A stretch of 64,000 nucleotides of DNA from Eubacteriaceae bacterium (GCA_012522805.1 JAAYJS010000018.1:124001-188000), one strand, 5' to 3'; positions 41,680-51,081 are shown, numbered from the stretch's first letter. Numbers and translations are program-made. The notes: a model not told the origin generated them from the letters alone.

Positions 41680-42675
41680 ATGACAACCGTTTATCTAGAA
41701 AGTAAAGAGACCGACCCGGCTTACAATTTAGCCTTGGAACAATACGTATTCGATTCTTTACCGAGGGATCGTGAATATTTTATGTTGTGGCAAAATGACA
41801 ATGCGATTATCGTCGGCAAACATCAGAACACCGCCGAGGAAATCAACGCAAAATATGTAGAAGACAACGGCATTCGTGTGGTTCGAAGACTTTCCGGCGG
41901 TGGTGCAGTGTACCATGATATGGGCAACATCAATTTTACCTTCATTGTAGATGCCAACAATATTGAATCTTTAAACCTACATTCTTTTTGTGAGCCGGTG
42001 GTTAAGGCTCTAGCTAAGATTGGCGTAACGGCGCAAGTAACAGGTAGAAACGACATTACCATCGACGGACAAAAATTTTCCGGCAATGCCCAATACATCA
42101 AACAAAAGCGCATCATGCATCACGGTACCATCATGTTCGATTCCAACTTGCCGGTGGTAGCGTCAGCGCTCAATGTATCCAAGGATAAAATCGAGTCGAA
42201 GGGCGTTAAATCTGTACGTTCTCGGGTGACCAACGTCAAGCCCCATGTAAAAGGGGATGTCAGCATCCAAGATTTTTGGGAAATTTTACGCCGCTATATG
42301 GTCGAAGAGCAGGATATGCCAACTTACCAATTGACTGCGGAGGATGAACAAGCCGTGCAAAAGCTCAGAGAAGAGCGTTATGCCACCTGGGATTGGAATT
42401 TCGGCTACTCTCCCAACTTCAGTGTCCAAAAAGAAAGACGTATCGAAGGTGTCGGTAAGATTCAAGTCTTTATGGAAGTGGAGAAAGGCCACATCAAAGC
42501 CTACACCACCTACGGAGACTATTTCGGCACCGGCGAATCCTCCGAATTAGAAGAAATTTTAACGGACTGTGCCTTGGAAAAATCTGCCTTGGAGGAAGCT
42601 CTAAAAGATGTAGACATCAACTATTACTACAATAATTTAACAAAAAAAGATTTTATTGACATCTTATTGCAATAA
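41680..42675 (+). CDS. lplA: Lipoate--protein ligase A
   Basis: A 331-residue enzyme that activates free lipoate with ATP and attaches it to lipoyl domains such as GcvH or E2. The catalytic domain shows VRRLSGGGAVYHDMGNINFTF, the catalytic-lysine region GRNDITIDGQKFSGNAQ, and RIMHHGTIMFDSNL; the C-terminal accessory domain (about residues 250-331) is present. It means the organism lipoylates proteins from scavenged lipoate, although the E2-like protein at 62 kb itself has no lipoyl domain. Confidence 0.95.
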   Translation: MTTVYLESKETDPAYNLALEQYVFDSLPRDREYFMLWQNDNAIIVGKHQNTAEEINAKYVEDNGIRVVRRLSGGGAVYHDMGNINFTFIVDANNIESLNLHSFCEPVVKALAKIGVTAQVTGRNDITIDGQKFSGNAQYIKQKRIMHHGTIMFDSNLPVVASALNVSKDKIESKGVKSVRSRVTNVKPHVKGDVSIQDFWEILRRYMVEEQDMPTYQLTAEDEQAVQKLREERYATWDWNFGYSPNFSVQKERRIEGVGKIQVFMEVEKGHIKAYTTYGDYFGTGESSELEEILTDCALEKSALEEALKDVDINYYYNNLTKKDFIDILLQ

Positions 42676-42682
42676 AAGCCCT

Positions 42683-42709
42683 AAGGCCTTCTCAAAGAAG
42701 GCCTTTTTT
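42683..42709 (+). terminator. Terminator after lplA
   Basis: AAGGCCTTCT pairs perfectly with AGAAGGCCTT around a CAA loop, with a T-run. Confidence 0.9.
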
Positions 42710-42831
42710 AAATATTATCTGAAGATAAATAGATGGTGATATTTCGTTTTTAAACAAAGTGCATTGCGTCAAGCCTTTGTCATAGTGTATGATTGAATCA
42801 ATGCTCATATTGGATGCATAGTGGAGGTAAC

Positions 42832-43413
42832 ATGAAAACCTGTATTCTGTTTGGAAGTCCTAGAATTAAGGGAAACACTTCTTCCTTATTAAGACCTTTT
42901 TGTGACGAATTGTCCCGACACGGACATGAGATAGAAGTGATCGACTTGTTTGACAATAAGAGAATCGAACCCTGCATAGCGTGCAGGGTCTGCCAAAAGG
43001 ATTGGTCTGTCTTTGGCTGTGTGATCAAAGATGATGCCCATGCCATTTTCGATGCAGTTTTGGAATCGGATCTCATTCTTTTGGCCACGCCGATCTACTC
43101 ATTTTATTGTACACCGCCCATGAAAGCACTCTTAGATCGCTTCGTATACGGTATGAACAAATATTACGGAGAGACGAAGGGGCAGTCTCTATGGGCCGGA
43201 AAAAAAGTGGGTATTTTGGCAACTTGCGGTTATCCGCCGGAAAAGGGTGCAGATTTATTTGAAGAAGGCATGAAGCGCTACTGCAAACATTCCCAATTAA
43301 ATTATGTGGGAATGCTCTGCGAGCGCCATTTAGGCTACGATACCGAATTTATGAACGAAGAAAAAGTGGAAAATGCGAGACGTTTTGCCTGGAGTTTAGA
43401 TAAATTGGTATAA
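42832..43413 (+). CDS. Flavodoxin-fold NAD(P)H:FMN oxidoreductase
   Basis: A 193-residue iron-sulfur-flavoprotein-like reductase. The FMN phosphate loop is LFGSPRIKGNTSSLL at the N-terminus; ATPIYSFYCTPPMKALLDR binds the flavin ring; the compact cysteine motif CIACRVCQKDWSVFGC (three Cys plus one) resembles the cluster motif of Isf proteins and the cysteines of many clostridial NAD(P)H-dependent reductases. The ATG at 42832 follows GGAGG. It stands alone; the substrate is unknown. Confidence 0.88.
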   Translation: MKTCILFGSPRIKGNTSSLLRPFCDELSRHGHEIEVIDLFDNKRIEPCIACRVCQKDWSVFGCVIKDDAHAIFDAVLESDLILLATPIYSFYCTPPMKALLDRFVYGMNKYYGETKGQSLWAGKKVGILATCGYPPEKGADLFEEGMKRYCKHSQLNYVGMLCERHLGYDTEFMNEEKVENARRFAWSLDKLV

Positions 43414-43459
43414 AATAGCAATTACTCTAGATAAAAGAGCGAATCAATTGTATAATAAT

Positions 43460-43599
43460 AGAAACGCAGTTGGACCGGGTAGAGATAATATCAATACCCT
43501 GTTGCGATGACAATCGACGTAATTGACAATAGCCGTTGTGTAGATGACGTCGGTTATATTTTGTGGCCCAATTGCTTTACTGCTTTAAAGGAGTGTAAA
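43460..43599 (+). promoter_or_regulatory. Structured 140-nt leader of the amino-acid transporter
   Basis: Downstream of a TATAAT (43451-43456) about 140 nt precede the binding-protein gene. CGACGT (43515-43520) can pair with ACGTCG (43547-43552), with an inner ACAA/TTGT pair. No known riboswitch class or T-box is recognised. Confidence 0.35.
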
Positions 43600-44424
43600 A
43601 TGAAAAGAAGTAAACTGTTTGTTCTTGTTTTGGTTGTGTTGTTGGTTGCAAGTCTGGTAGCCGGTTGTGGCGGTGACAATCAAACCGCAGAACCCGCTGA
43701 AGAGACTCAACAAGCCGCAGCGAATGACGAAAAAACTTTTGTCATCGGTGTGGACGATTCCTTTCCACCGATGGGATTCAGAGACGAAAAAAATGAAATT
43801 GTCGGTTTTGATATCGATTTAGCTGAAGAGGCTGCTAAACACATGGATATGGAACTGAAAGTTCAAGTCATCGACTGGGATTCCAAGGAATTAGAATTAA
43901 ACTCCGGTAATATCGATGCCATTTGGAACGGCTTTTCCATCTCTGAAGAGAGAGAAAAACAATTTCTCTTTACGAAACCTTATTTAGAAAACGCACAAGT
44001 CGTCGTGGTTAAAAAAGACAGTGGCATGAATGCCATTGCCGACATGGAAGACAAAAATATCGGTATTCAAAAAGGCTCAACGGCTTTAGATGCTTTCTTG
44101 TCCGATCCGATCCATGAAAAAGTAAAAGACACCGTAGAATACCCCGACAACGTCGCAGCGTTTAAAGATATGGAAATTGGCCGTATCGATGCAGTGGTCG
44201 TCGACGCAGTCGTGGCACGTTACTACATCACAGAAAACGAAATGGATTTTGTCGTCATGGACGAAGCCTTGGCACCGGAACTTTACGGTATCGGCTTTAA
44301 AAAGGACAACGAAGCCTTGAGAGATAAAGTACAAGCAGCCATGGATGCCATGATCGAAGACGGCACAGCAGCTGAAATATCTAAAAAATGGTTTGGAAGC
44401 GACATCGTATATAAGGGTGAATAA
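43600..44424 (+). CDS. Amino acid ABC transporter substrate-binding lipoprotein
   Basis: A 274-residue family 3 solute-binding protein. The lipoprotein signal (LVVLLVASLVAGC, Cys about residue 22) anchors it outside the membrane. FVIGVDDSFPPMGFRDEKNEIVGFDIDLA is the classic polar amino acid-binding motif, followed by WDGFSISEERE-type WNGFSISEERE and IGVQKGS-like IGIQKGST. The ATG at 43600 follows AAAGGAG; the longer frame from 43507 has no signal peptide at its start. Its own terminator limits read-through to the permease and ATPase genes, which favours higher expression of the binding protein. Confidence 0.95.
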   Translation: MKRSKLFVLVLVVLLVASLVAGCGGDNQTAEPAEETQQAAANDEKTFVIGVDDSFPPMGFRDEKNEIVGFDIDLAEEAAKHMDMELKVQVIDWDSKELELNSGNIDAIWNGFSISEEREKQFLFTKPYLENAQVVVVKKDSGMNAIADMEDKNIGIQKGSTALDAFLSDPIHEKVKDTVEYPDNVAAFKDMEIGRIDAVVVDAVVARYYITENEMDFVVMDEALAPELYGIGFKKDNEALRDKVQAAMDAMIEDGTAAEISKKWFGSDIVYKGE

Positions 44425-44443
44425 GCAATTGCCTTTCCCCTTG

Positions 44444-44477
44444 CTTAGAGTATCCTCCGGGTACTCTAAGTTTTTTT
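44444..44477 (+). terminator. Terminator between binding protein and permease genes
   Basis: CTTAGAGTA pairs with TACTCTAAG and is followed by seven T. It probably allows partial read-through. Confidence 0.88.
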
Positions 44478-44544
44478 ATAGGACTCTCATCGTCTATAAG
44501 ATTTGATCGGTGGTGCAACCGCTTAGGCTCAATAGGAAAATCGT

Positions 44545-45201
44545 ATGAATGTTAATTATTTTTTAAATGTTTTGATCCCCATGTTAAAAGGCGGCATCAT
44601 CACCTTGACCGTATTCACAGCTACCATTGGCCTGTCTATACCGTTAGGCTTTGTGGTCACACTCATGGTGATGGGCAAAGTAAAACCCTTAAAGGCTGTT
44701 GCGGAATTTTATATTTACGTCTTGAGGGGAACGCCCTTGTTACTGCAATTAATGTTTGTGTACTACGGCTTGCCGATTCTACCGGTGATCGGTCAATACT
44801 TTGTTTTTGACCGTTTGACAGCTGCATGTATCGCTTTTGTGCTCAACTACGCAGCTTATTTTGCCGAAATTTTTAGAGGCGGACTGTTATCCATCGATAA
44901 AGGACAGTACGAAGCGACCAAAGTATTGGGTTTAAACCGTTTCCAAACGATGATTAAAGTTGTGATCCCTCAGATGATCAGAGTTTCCTTACCCTCTGTC
45001 AGTAATGAAACCATTACCTTGGTCAAGGACACCGCTCTCATTACGGTTATCGGAGTGACAGAAATACTGCACTACGCAAAGACAGCCGTCAATCGCGATG
45101 CCAATAACTTTGCTTTCTTGGTAGCGGCGATGTTGTATTTGCTGATTAACTTTGTATTGACCGTCGTCTTCAAAAAGTTGGAAAAATCTTATGATTTTTA
45201 G
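44545..45201 (+). CDS. Amino acid ABC transporter permease (HisM/GlnP family)
   Basis: A 218-residue inner membrane subunit with about five helices. The N-terminal [20 protein letters not shown] and [17 protein letters not shown] segments and the EAA loop ([25 protein letters not shown]) that contacts the ATPase are typical of polar amino acid permeases. It ends eight bases before the ATPase gene. Confidence 0.95.
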   Translation: MNVNYFLNVLIPMLKGGIITLTVFTATIGLSIPLGFVVTLMVMGKVKPLKAVAEFYIYVLRGTPLLLQLMFVYYGLPILPVIGQYFVFDRLTAACIAFVLNYAAYFAEIFRGGLLSIDKGQYEATKVLGLNRFQTMIKVVIPQMIRVSLPSVSNETITLVKDTALITVIGVTEILHYAKTAVNRDANNFAFLVAAMLYLLINFVLTVVFKKLEKSYDF

Positions 45202-45209
45202 GTGATAAA

Positions 45210-45962
45210 ATGACGCCCATGATAAAAGTAAACAATTTACATAAAAAATTTGGCGATGTAGAAGTCTTAAAAGGCATCGACTTTGAAGTCAATAAAGGAG
45301 ATGTCATCGCGGTAATCGGATCTTCCGGGTCGGGTAAATCCACTTTATTGCGTTGTCTCATTGATCTGGAAACGGCCGATGTCGGAGATATCGTCATAGA
45401 AGGACAATACTTAATGAAGAACGGTACCTATGGAGCACCTGCAGAAGTTCGAAAAATCATCGGTAAAATGGGAATGGTTTTTCAACACTTTAACCTATTT
45501 CCCCATCTCAACGTTCGAGATAACTTGGAATTAGCGCCTAAAATGGTCAAAAAATCTAAGAAGATGCAACTACTTAAAAGAGTAGAAGAACAACTGAAAG
45601 AAGTAGGTTTAGCGGATAAAATAGATTGTATGCCCTCCACTTTGTCCGGAGGGGAAAAACAGCGGGTAGCCATTGCAAGGGCCCTGATGATGGACCCGGA
45701 TATTTTGTTGTTTGACGAGCCGACATCCGCTTTGGATCCGGAATTAACCGGAGAGGTTCTCAACGTGATTCAAAAATTAGCAAACAACAAGATGACGATG
45801 ATGGTGGTTACCCACGAAATGGCTTTTGCCAGAAAAGTTGCCAATAAAGTATTGTTTATGAGCGACGGTGTTATTTTGGAAGAAGGGCTACCGGAGAAGA
45901 TTTTCGAAAACCCTCAAAACAATCGAACCAAGGAATTTTTATGTAACTATATGCAAGATTAG
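45210..45962 (+). CDS. Amino acid ABC transporter ATP-binding protein (GlnQ-like)
   Basis: A 250-residue ABC ATPase: Walker [14 protein letters not shown]-loop [13 protein letters not shown], signature [15 protein letters not shown], Walker [15 protein letters not shown] and the switch His in VVTHEM. The insertion [18 protein letters not shown] before the Q-loop is slightly longer than in GlnQ. AGGTG precedes the ATG at 45210; the second Met at 45219 is an alternative. It completes the importer. Confidence 0.96.
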   Translation: MTPMIKVNNLHKKFGDVEVLKGIDFEVNKGDVIAVIGSSGSGKSTLLRCLIDLETADVGDIVIEGQYLMKNGTYGAPAEVRKIIGKMGMVFQHFNLFPHLNVRDNLELAPKMVKKSKKMQLLKRVEEQLKEVGLADKIDCMPSTLSGGEKQRVAIARALMMDPDILLFDEPTSALDPELTGEVLNVIQKLANNKMTMMVVTHEMAFARKVANKVLFMSDGVILEEGLPEKIFENPQNNRTKEFLCNYMQD

Positions 45963-45964
45963 AA

Positions 45965-46004
45965 AAAGGCATCCCTGAAAGTGAATTTTCAAGGATGCCT
46001 TTAT
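45965..46004 (+). terminator. Terminator of the transporter operon
   Basis: AAAGGCATCC pairs with GGATGCCTTT, with further TGAAA/TTTCA pairing inside; the T tract is short. Confidence 0.75.
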
Positions 46005-46139
46005 GTTATCCGTAAAAGTCAAGTATTAAAGTTGTTGTTTGGAATGTTGAGCAACAGTTTTTATAAAATTGAGATCTAGTATGGATTTCCGGCCGATACC
46101 GTGCACAGAGCGTTACAAAGAAAATATCTTGAAACAATT

Positions 46140-46793
46140 TTAGTCCAATGCTTTGATATCTGAAAAATCCTGAGACCCATAAAAGGTAAGAGCCTCCTTA
46201 CGGGATTCGTAAATAATATCCTCCTGTATAGAGAACATACGACCGGTGTTAGAAATTAAAAAGGCTGCAAATTCGTTCACCGACATTTGAATTTGACCAT
46301 TGTAAAAGGCCATTGCACTGGCGCGTCTTGCGCCCAAGTCGGCGATTAAAATGGCTTCAAACTCGCTAGGTGTTATGCGTAGGTTGAAGTCCCTAATAAA
46401 TCCTTGATAGATGGAGCCGATATCTCTAAATAAAAAATCGAACAATGCAGAATTCAGATGTGTTTCATAGTAAAAGCGTTTGGTCTTTTCGTCATTTAAA
46501 AGATTGTTGTAATAAATAATCGTTAAAAAAAAGTGTTCTTTAAAATGATTGAGTTTATCTTTTTTATAAGTACTCTGTATGCGTTCCTTAATTGCCGAGA
46601 GATACTCCGACATAATCGCATCGACAATGGTTGCCTTTGTGGCGAAGTGATAGGTCAAGGAGCCTAGGGTCGTTTCGGATTCGTCGGCGATTTGTTGAAC
46701 AATGGCATCGTCATAACCATTCTCGTAAAAAACTTTTTTCGCACTTTCTAAGATGCGCATCTTTGTACGCATTCCTTTGGACATTTTTTCCAT
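46140..46793 (-). CDS. TetR family transcriptional regulator
   Basis: A 217-residue regulator. The N-terminal HTH (about residues 8-55) reads MRILESAKKVFYENGYDDAIVQQIADESETTLGSLTYHF, where SLTYHF is the usual recognition-helix end. The ligand-binding C-terminal domain shows no specific signature. The ATG at 46793 follows AAAGGAG; the frame could be extended to 46823 without a better site. It diverges from the UroD-family methyltransferase gene, whose start region carries a dyad that is the likely operator. Confidence 0.92.
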   Translation of the reverse strand: MEKMSKGMRTKMRILESAKKVFYENGYDDAIVQQIADESETTLGSLTYHFATKATIVDAIMSEYLSAIKERIQSTYKKDKLNHFKEHFFLTIIYYNNLLNDEKTKRFYYETHLNSALFDFLFRDIGSIYQGFIRDFNLRITPSEFEAILIADLGARRASAMAFYNGQIQMSVNEFAAFLISNTGRMFSIQEDIIYESRKEALTFYGSQDFSDIKALD

Positions 46794-46971
46794 ATTGATT
46801 ACTCCTTTCCTAGTAAAATACATATCTTATAAAAATTCCTAAATTTATACTTTTTAAGAAATTTATTGAGATATCAATGTCAAGTTTTCTTAAATAATAT
46901 CATTATTGTCTCATATTTACAAGGAAAAACTCAAATATAATAGTAAATACAAATGAAATTCTTAAAAACCC

Positions 46972-47000
46972 TTGACAATGTTTACAAGCGGGTGTAAAAT
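46972..47000 (+). promoter_or_regulatory. Promoter of the methyltransferase gene
   Basis: TTGACA (46972-46977), 17 bp, TAAAAT (46995-47000). Confidence 0.8.
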
Positions 47001-47029
47001 AACAGTAAATATAATTCCTATTACTGTAA
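47000..47029. promoter_or_regulatory. Inverted repeat overlapping the transcription start (TetR operator candidate)
   Basis: TAACAGTAA (47000-47008) and TTACTGTAA (47021-47029) form a dyad with 8 of 9 matching pairs around a 12-bp AT-rich centre. It overlaps the predicted start point, ideal for repression by the divergently encoded TetR protein. Confidence 0.6.
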
Positions 47030-47051
47030 CAAAGAGAAAAGGAGAGTTGTG

Positions 47052-48206
47052 ATGGAAAATATGAAACAACTTCAAGAAGAAAGAGCCCAATTATTTAAAG
47101 ATGTGTATGATGGGAAAATTCCGAAAAGAGTGCCGATGGAAATATCGATCACTTGGGATGCTGCCATAGAATACGCAGGATTGGATTTAAAGGAAGCGCA
47201 ATACAATCCCGAAATGTTTCCAATTTTTTTCGACAAGGTTGCCAAGGATTTTCAAACGGATAAAAGCCCCATTGCGCCTACGTTGAGACCACCGGCATTT
47301 TACAACATTTTAGGTTCTGTCGGTATTGTCATGAGTAATACGGGAAGCATGCAGCACCCGGAAGTTCACTCCCTAGAAGTCGATGAGTACGACGAATTCA
47401 TCGAAGATCCCTACAAATGTATGGTCGAAACGTGCTTGCCGAGAATCTACAAAGCATTGGATGCCAGCCCCGGCGAAGCAGCATTGGCTTTAGCTAAAGC
47501 TTTTAAAGCAAAGAATGATTACGATGCCATTGCAGGTAAAATAGCAGTCGAAACCTGTGAAAAATATGGCTATCCTATGTTCCCGAGAGGTGGCTTTACC
47601 GAAGCACCCATGGACTTTATCGCCGACTTCCTACGCTCCTTTACCGGTGCTGTTATGGATATGCGCAGAAACAAAGAAAAACTTTTAGGCGCTATCGAAG
47701 CGATAACCCCCCACATGAAAAAGATCGGTATTGCACCGACTTCCAGCCGTTATGCTAGAACTTTTATCCCGTTACATATGGCACCTTTCATGCGTGAAAA
47801 GCAATTTGCAGAATTCTGGTGGCCGTCCTTCAAAGAATTGATGGATCACTTAAGAGATAATGACGCCGGCGTGCGTATTTTCGTAGAAGGCGACTGGATG
47901 GATAAAATCGATTATTTGGCGACCTTAGACAATCGCGTAGAAATGCAATTTGAATTTGGTGACCCGAAATTAGCTAAAGAAAAAGTCGGTAAAGATCATA
48001 TTATTTCCGGTTTCTTCCCCATCACCATGTTACAAACCAACACCAAACAAGAATGTGTCGACAAAGCAAGAGAATTAATCGACACATTGGCACCGGGCGG
48101 TGGTTATATCTTTAATACAGATAAGAGTCTTTATTCCTTAGAAGGTCCAATAGCTGAAAACTTACAAGCAGTTCTTGAAGTAGTCAGAACTGAAGCGGTT
48201 TATTAA
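47052..48206 (+). CDS. Uroporphyrinogen decarboxylase-fold methyltransferase
   Basis: A 384-residue protein of the UroD superfamily, which includes corrinoid-dependent methyltransferases. It opens with the EERAQLFKDVYDGKIPKRVP segment frequent in acetogen members. The HxCG zinc motif of MtaA/MtbA is absent; at the equivalent place the sequence is FVEGDWMDKI. Glu279 there, a Glu in VEMQFEFGD and His316 in KDHIISG give an E...E...H set reminiscent of the metal site reported for anaerobic O-demethylase methyltransferases, but the spacing is not identical. It has a strong promoter, a candidate TetR operator and a downstream microprotein. A methyl-group substrate such as a methoxylated compound is inferred, and no corrinoid protein is nearby. 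Confidence 0.82.
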   Translation: MENMKQLQEERAQLFKDVYDGKIPKRVPMEISITWDAAIEYAGLDLKEAQYNPEMFPIFFDKVAKDFQTDKSPIAPTLRPPAFYNILGSVGIVMSNTGSMQHPEVHSLEVDEYDEFIEDPYKCMVETCLPRIYKALDASPGEAALALAKAFKAKNDYDAIAGKIAVETCEKYGYPMFPRGGFTEAPMDFIADFLRSFTGAVMDMRRNKEKLLGAIEAITPHMKKIGIAPTSSRYARTFIPLHMAPFMREKQFAEFWWPSFKELMDHLRDNDAGVRIFVEGDWMDKIDYLATLDNRVEMQFEFGDPKLAKEKVGKDHIISGFFPITMLQTNTKQECVDKARELIDTLAPGGGYIFNTDKSLYSLEGPIAENLQAVLEVVRTEAVY

Positions 48207-48234
48207 GAAAAAGAAAACACTGAAGGAGAAAACC

Positions 48235-48372
48235 ATGAAAAGTGAATATTTTAAAACATGGGAAGATTATGTCGAAACTCATCCCGAATTAAACGATATA
48301 GAATCGGCAGAAGCCGGCATTCAACCTTACGAAGAGGAAATGTACGCTTTCATTATGAAGCTATTCTTATAA
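48235..48372 (+). CDS. 45-residue acidic microprotein downstream of the methyltransferase
   Basis: The protein starts MKSEYFKTWEDYVETHPEL and ends MYAFIMKLFL; it is acidic with an amphipathic C-terminus and no membrane helix. GAAGGAG lies at the right distance before the ATG, the gap to the methyltransferase stop is 28 bp, and the terminator comes right after, so it is the second gene of that operon. It might be a regulatory or structural partner of the methyltransferase. No family is recognised. Confidence 0.7.
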   Translation: MKSEYFKTWEDYVETHPELNDIESAEAGIQPYEEEMYAFIMKLFL

Positions 48373-48385
48373 AATGAAACAAAAA

Positions 48386-48414
48386 AACATCGATACTTAT
48401 ATCGATGTTTTTTT
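48386..48414. terminator. Terminator of the methyltransferase operon
   Basis: AAACATCGATA and TATCGATGTTT form a perfect stem followed by T-runs on both strands. Its arm overlaps the stop of the convergent EamA gene. Confidence 0.9.
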
Positions 48415-49317
48415 AATTGATACTTCTTTTTTAACTTCTAAGGATTCGGATTGATCGATAGAGCGGTTGTATTGAAACAACAAAATGGCCGCACCGATGA
48501 TGATCAAATAACCGATCACATTGCTGAAACCCGGGACGACACCAAAAACCGCAAAATCCAAGAGTGCAGCATAGAGTACAATGGAGTAGTCGTAGACGGA
48601 TATTTCCTTGGCCGGTGCATGGGTATAGGCTGCGGTAATACCGAACTGCCCAATGGATGCGAAAACACCTGCCATGACCAAAATAGCGGTTTGGTAAAAA
48701 GTCATAGGGTGGTAGCGAAAAACCAAAAAGGGCAAGGTCACCACGGACGAAAATAAGGAAAAGAAGGCTATAATCACAGGGCCTTTTTCACCGTGGTTTC
48801 CCAGATACCGCACACAGGTGTAGGCGGCGCCGGCGGTCATGGCCCCCAACAGGGAAACGATGGCAGGCAGGGATACCAGTGTCTGAAAATCCGGTCGGAT
48901 GACAAATATTGTTCCGATAAAAGCAATTACAATGGCTGATACTTGTACCCAAGTGACCTTTTCCTTTAAAAAGAAATAGGAAAAGATGATGACAAAAAAA
49001 GGGCTCAACTTATTGAGAACATTGGCATCAGCCAAGCTCATTTTGGATATGGCATAAAAATTAAATAAAATACCCAAGGTACCCATGGTTGCCCTTAAAA
49101 TCATAATGCCCATGTTCTTTCTTTGTACTCTAAAAGGTTCGCCGGATTTGATCAAGACAAAGAATGCGGCAAAAAATGCAATCAGATTTCTAAAAAAAGA
49201 TTTTTGTATCGTAGGGATTTCCGGCCCTGCAAATTGCACACAAAAACTCATCAGGGCGAAACCCATAGCGGAGATAAGAATATAGACGATGCCTTTAAGT
49301 CGATTGTTTTGTAACAT
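48397..49317 (-). CDS. EamA/DMT family transporter
   Basis: A 306-residue integral membrane protein with ten predicted helices in two EamA repeats. The first repeat includes GIVYILISAMGFALMSFCVQF and KMSLADANVLNKLSPFFVIIFSYFFLKEKV (the conserved helix 4 region), the second GVFASIGQFGITAAYTHAPAKEISVYDYSIVLYAALL. Such carriers export amino acids or other metabolites; the substrate is not evident. The ATG at 49317 replaces a longer frame to 49443 because GAAAGG precedes it. It is convergent with the methyltransferase operon. Confidence 0.92.
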   Translation of the reverse strand: MLQNNRLKGIVYILISAMGFALMSFCVQFAGPEIPTIQKSFFRNLIAFFAAFFVLIKSGEPFRVQRKNMGIMILRATMGTLGILFNFYAISKMSLADANVLNKLSPFFVIIFSYFFLKEKVTWVQVSAIVIAFIGTIFVIRPDFQTLVSLPAIVSLLGAMTAGAAYTCVRYLGNHGEKGPVIIAFFSLFSSVVTLPFLVFRYHPMTFYQTAILVMAGVFASIGQFGITAAYTHAPAKEISVYDYSIVLYAALLDFAVFGVVPGFSNVIGYLIIIGAAILLFQYNRSIDQSESLEVKKEVSIKKTSI

Positions 49318-49440
49318 AAGATGCCTTTCTTTTAAAATGAAAATATAATCGTACACGACCCGGACGGAATGCTTATGGATTGGCCCGGTTGTGGACAGAA
49401 TTCTAAAATTTACCAAAAAACGATTGCGTACTCTAAAAAA

Positions 49441-49479
49441 CAATCAAGCAATCCATTCGAAAACCGGATTGCTTGATTG
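49441..49479. terminator. Terminator downstream of the GlpA-like gene
   Basis: CAATCAAGCAATCC and its perfect complement form a 14-bp stem; on the minus strand it is followed by GTTTTTTAG, so it ends the leftward transcript. Confidence 0.9.
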
Positions 49480-49521
49480 CAGAGAATTTAAATACTGGTG
49501 GGCGAAACCCAATGGAATTTG

Positions 49522-51012
49522 TCATGAGGGGAGGGTTTGATCCAACTCTTTTAATTTTTTCTCGATATATCGGACCACATCGGTTTTTCCAACACGGTTG
49601 ATGCCGCTGTGTTCGATATCAAAACTCGGATCAATATCATAGCCCAACACATCGGACATCACTTCCGCTACCCTGGGTCTACAAAATTCTCCTTGGCAAA
49701 AACCCATTCCGGCTCGGGTTCTACGTTTAATACCGTCGATGGTGGTAACCTTGATGCCACGGTTCATAGCATCTCTGATGGTTTTTTCGGACACCTGTTC
49801 ACATCTGCAAACAAAGCGATTCTCCTGACCAAAGGGTAAATCGACGAAAGCTTGAGCCTTTGAAGCGGGGATCAAATCTTTACGCCGGATAATCGGCTTT
49901 CTATACGGATTAAAGTTCTCTTTTTCCGTCAAGGCGATGCCCATATCCCTTAGAATATCCACGACTAAATCTGCAATGGCAGGGGAAGAGGTCATGCCTG
50001 GAGATTGTATGCCCGCCACGTTGATGAAGCCTCGGACCGTTTCGGATTCTTGTATGATAAAATCGTCCGTACTGGAGACAGAACGCAGTCCGGTAAAGGA
50101 ACGAATAAATTTTTTAATATTCAACTGATCTGTTGTCAACATAGCTTCATGAAAAATCTTCCACAATCGTTCCACGTGGGTATCCAGATCGCTGATTTCT
50201 TCGTTGATGGCATCCGGTCCTATTAATAAATTGCCGTGGTAAGTCGGGGTGACCAGTATGCCCTTACCCATTTTGGTGGGCATTTGAAAAAGCACCGTAT
50301 TCACCAAGGACCCGGATCCGCGCACCATGACCAAATATTCTCCGGAGCGCGGCGCGATGGAAAAAGAATCGTCGCCGGCTAGGGCGGAGATGGTACCGGC
50401 GTGTAAACCGGCAGCGTTGATGATGGTTCTCGTGCTGAAACATTGATTTTCCGTGGTGTTGATTACAAAATGCTTCTCTTGTTTTTGTATGGCGGTAACT
50501 TCCGATTGTAGATAGAGGTCAAGGCCATTTTCTACGGCATTTTCCGCCAGAGCAATGGTCATTTCGTAGGGAGAACAAACACCGGCACCTTTGCAATACA
50601 AAGCATATTGAACGTCTGGGTTGATATTGGGCTCCAATGTCATAATGTCATCGTGACCGATGATGGACAAATCATCCAAACCATTGAGTTTTCCATTTTT
50701 ATAAAGGTCTTCTAAACCTTTTTTCTGTTCTTCATTGAAGGCAATGACCAAAGAACCAATGGGGTCAAACCCGAAATTAAGCTCTTGATCCAATTGCGCA
50801 AATTGTTTTCGTCCTTGGTAACACAAACGTCCCTTTAATTTATCGTGGGATTCCGCGTAGCCACCGTGGACGATGGCGGAGTTTGCCTTGGACGCTCCCA
50901 TGGACACGTCGTTCTCTTTTTCCAAGAGGGCAACTCTTAATTGATATCGGCTTAATTGACGTGCGATTGAAGTACCGACGATGCCTCCACCAATAATGAT
51001 GATGTCGTACAT
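49522..51012 (-). CDS. GlpA-like FAD-dependent oxidoreductase with C-terminal [2Fe-2S] domain
   Basis: A 496-residue flavoprotein of the glycerol-3-phosphate dehydrogenase/2-hydroxyglutarate oxidase type. The dinucleotide-binding motif is IIIGGGIVGTSIARQLSRY, with ANSAIVHGGYAE and INAAGLHAG. The C-terminal Bfd-like domain (about residues 395-450) has cysteines in FVCRCEQVSE and GFCQGEFCRP that bind a [2Fe-2S] cluster. In clostridia such proteins occur with GlpB/GlpK or with a partner pyridine-nucleotide oxidoreductase, none of which is adjacent. The natural substrate may be glycerol 3-phosphate or a 2-hydroxy acid. Confidence 0.9.
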   Translation of the reverse strand: MYDIIIIGGGIVGTSIARQLSRYQLRVALLEKENDVSMGASKANSAIVHGGYAESHDKLKGRLCYQGRKQFAQLDQELNFGFDPIGSLVIAFNEEQKKGLEDLYKNGKLNGLDDLSIIGHDDIMTLEPNINPDVQYALYCKGAGVCSPYEMTIALAENAVENGLDLYLQSEVTAIQKQEKHFVINTTENQCFSTRTIINAAGLHAGTISALAGDDSFSIAPRSGEYLVMVRGSGSLVNTVLFQMPTKMGKGILVTPTYHGNLLIGPDAINEEISDLDTHVERLWKIFHEAMLTTDQLNIKKFIRSFTGLRSVSSTDDFIIQESETVRGFINVAGIQSPGMTSSPAIADLVVDILRDMGIALTEKENFNPYRKPIIRRKDLIPASKAQAFVDLPFGQENRFVCRCEQVSEKTIRDAMNRGIKVTTIDGIKRRTRAGMGFCQGEFCRPRVAEVMSDVLGYDIDPSFDIEHSGINRVGKTDVVRYIEKKLKELDQTLPS

Positions 51013-51081
51013 AACACAATCCTTTCCCGTACTTTATTTACATTCATTTTACACTGGAATCCAATAAAATAAAAGCCCTTC

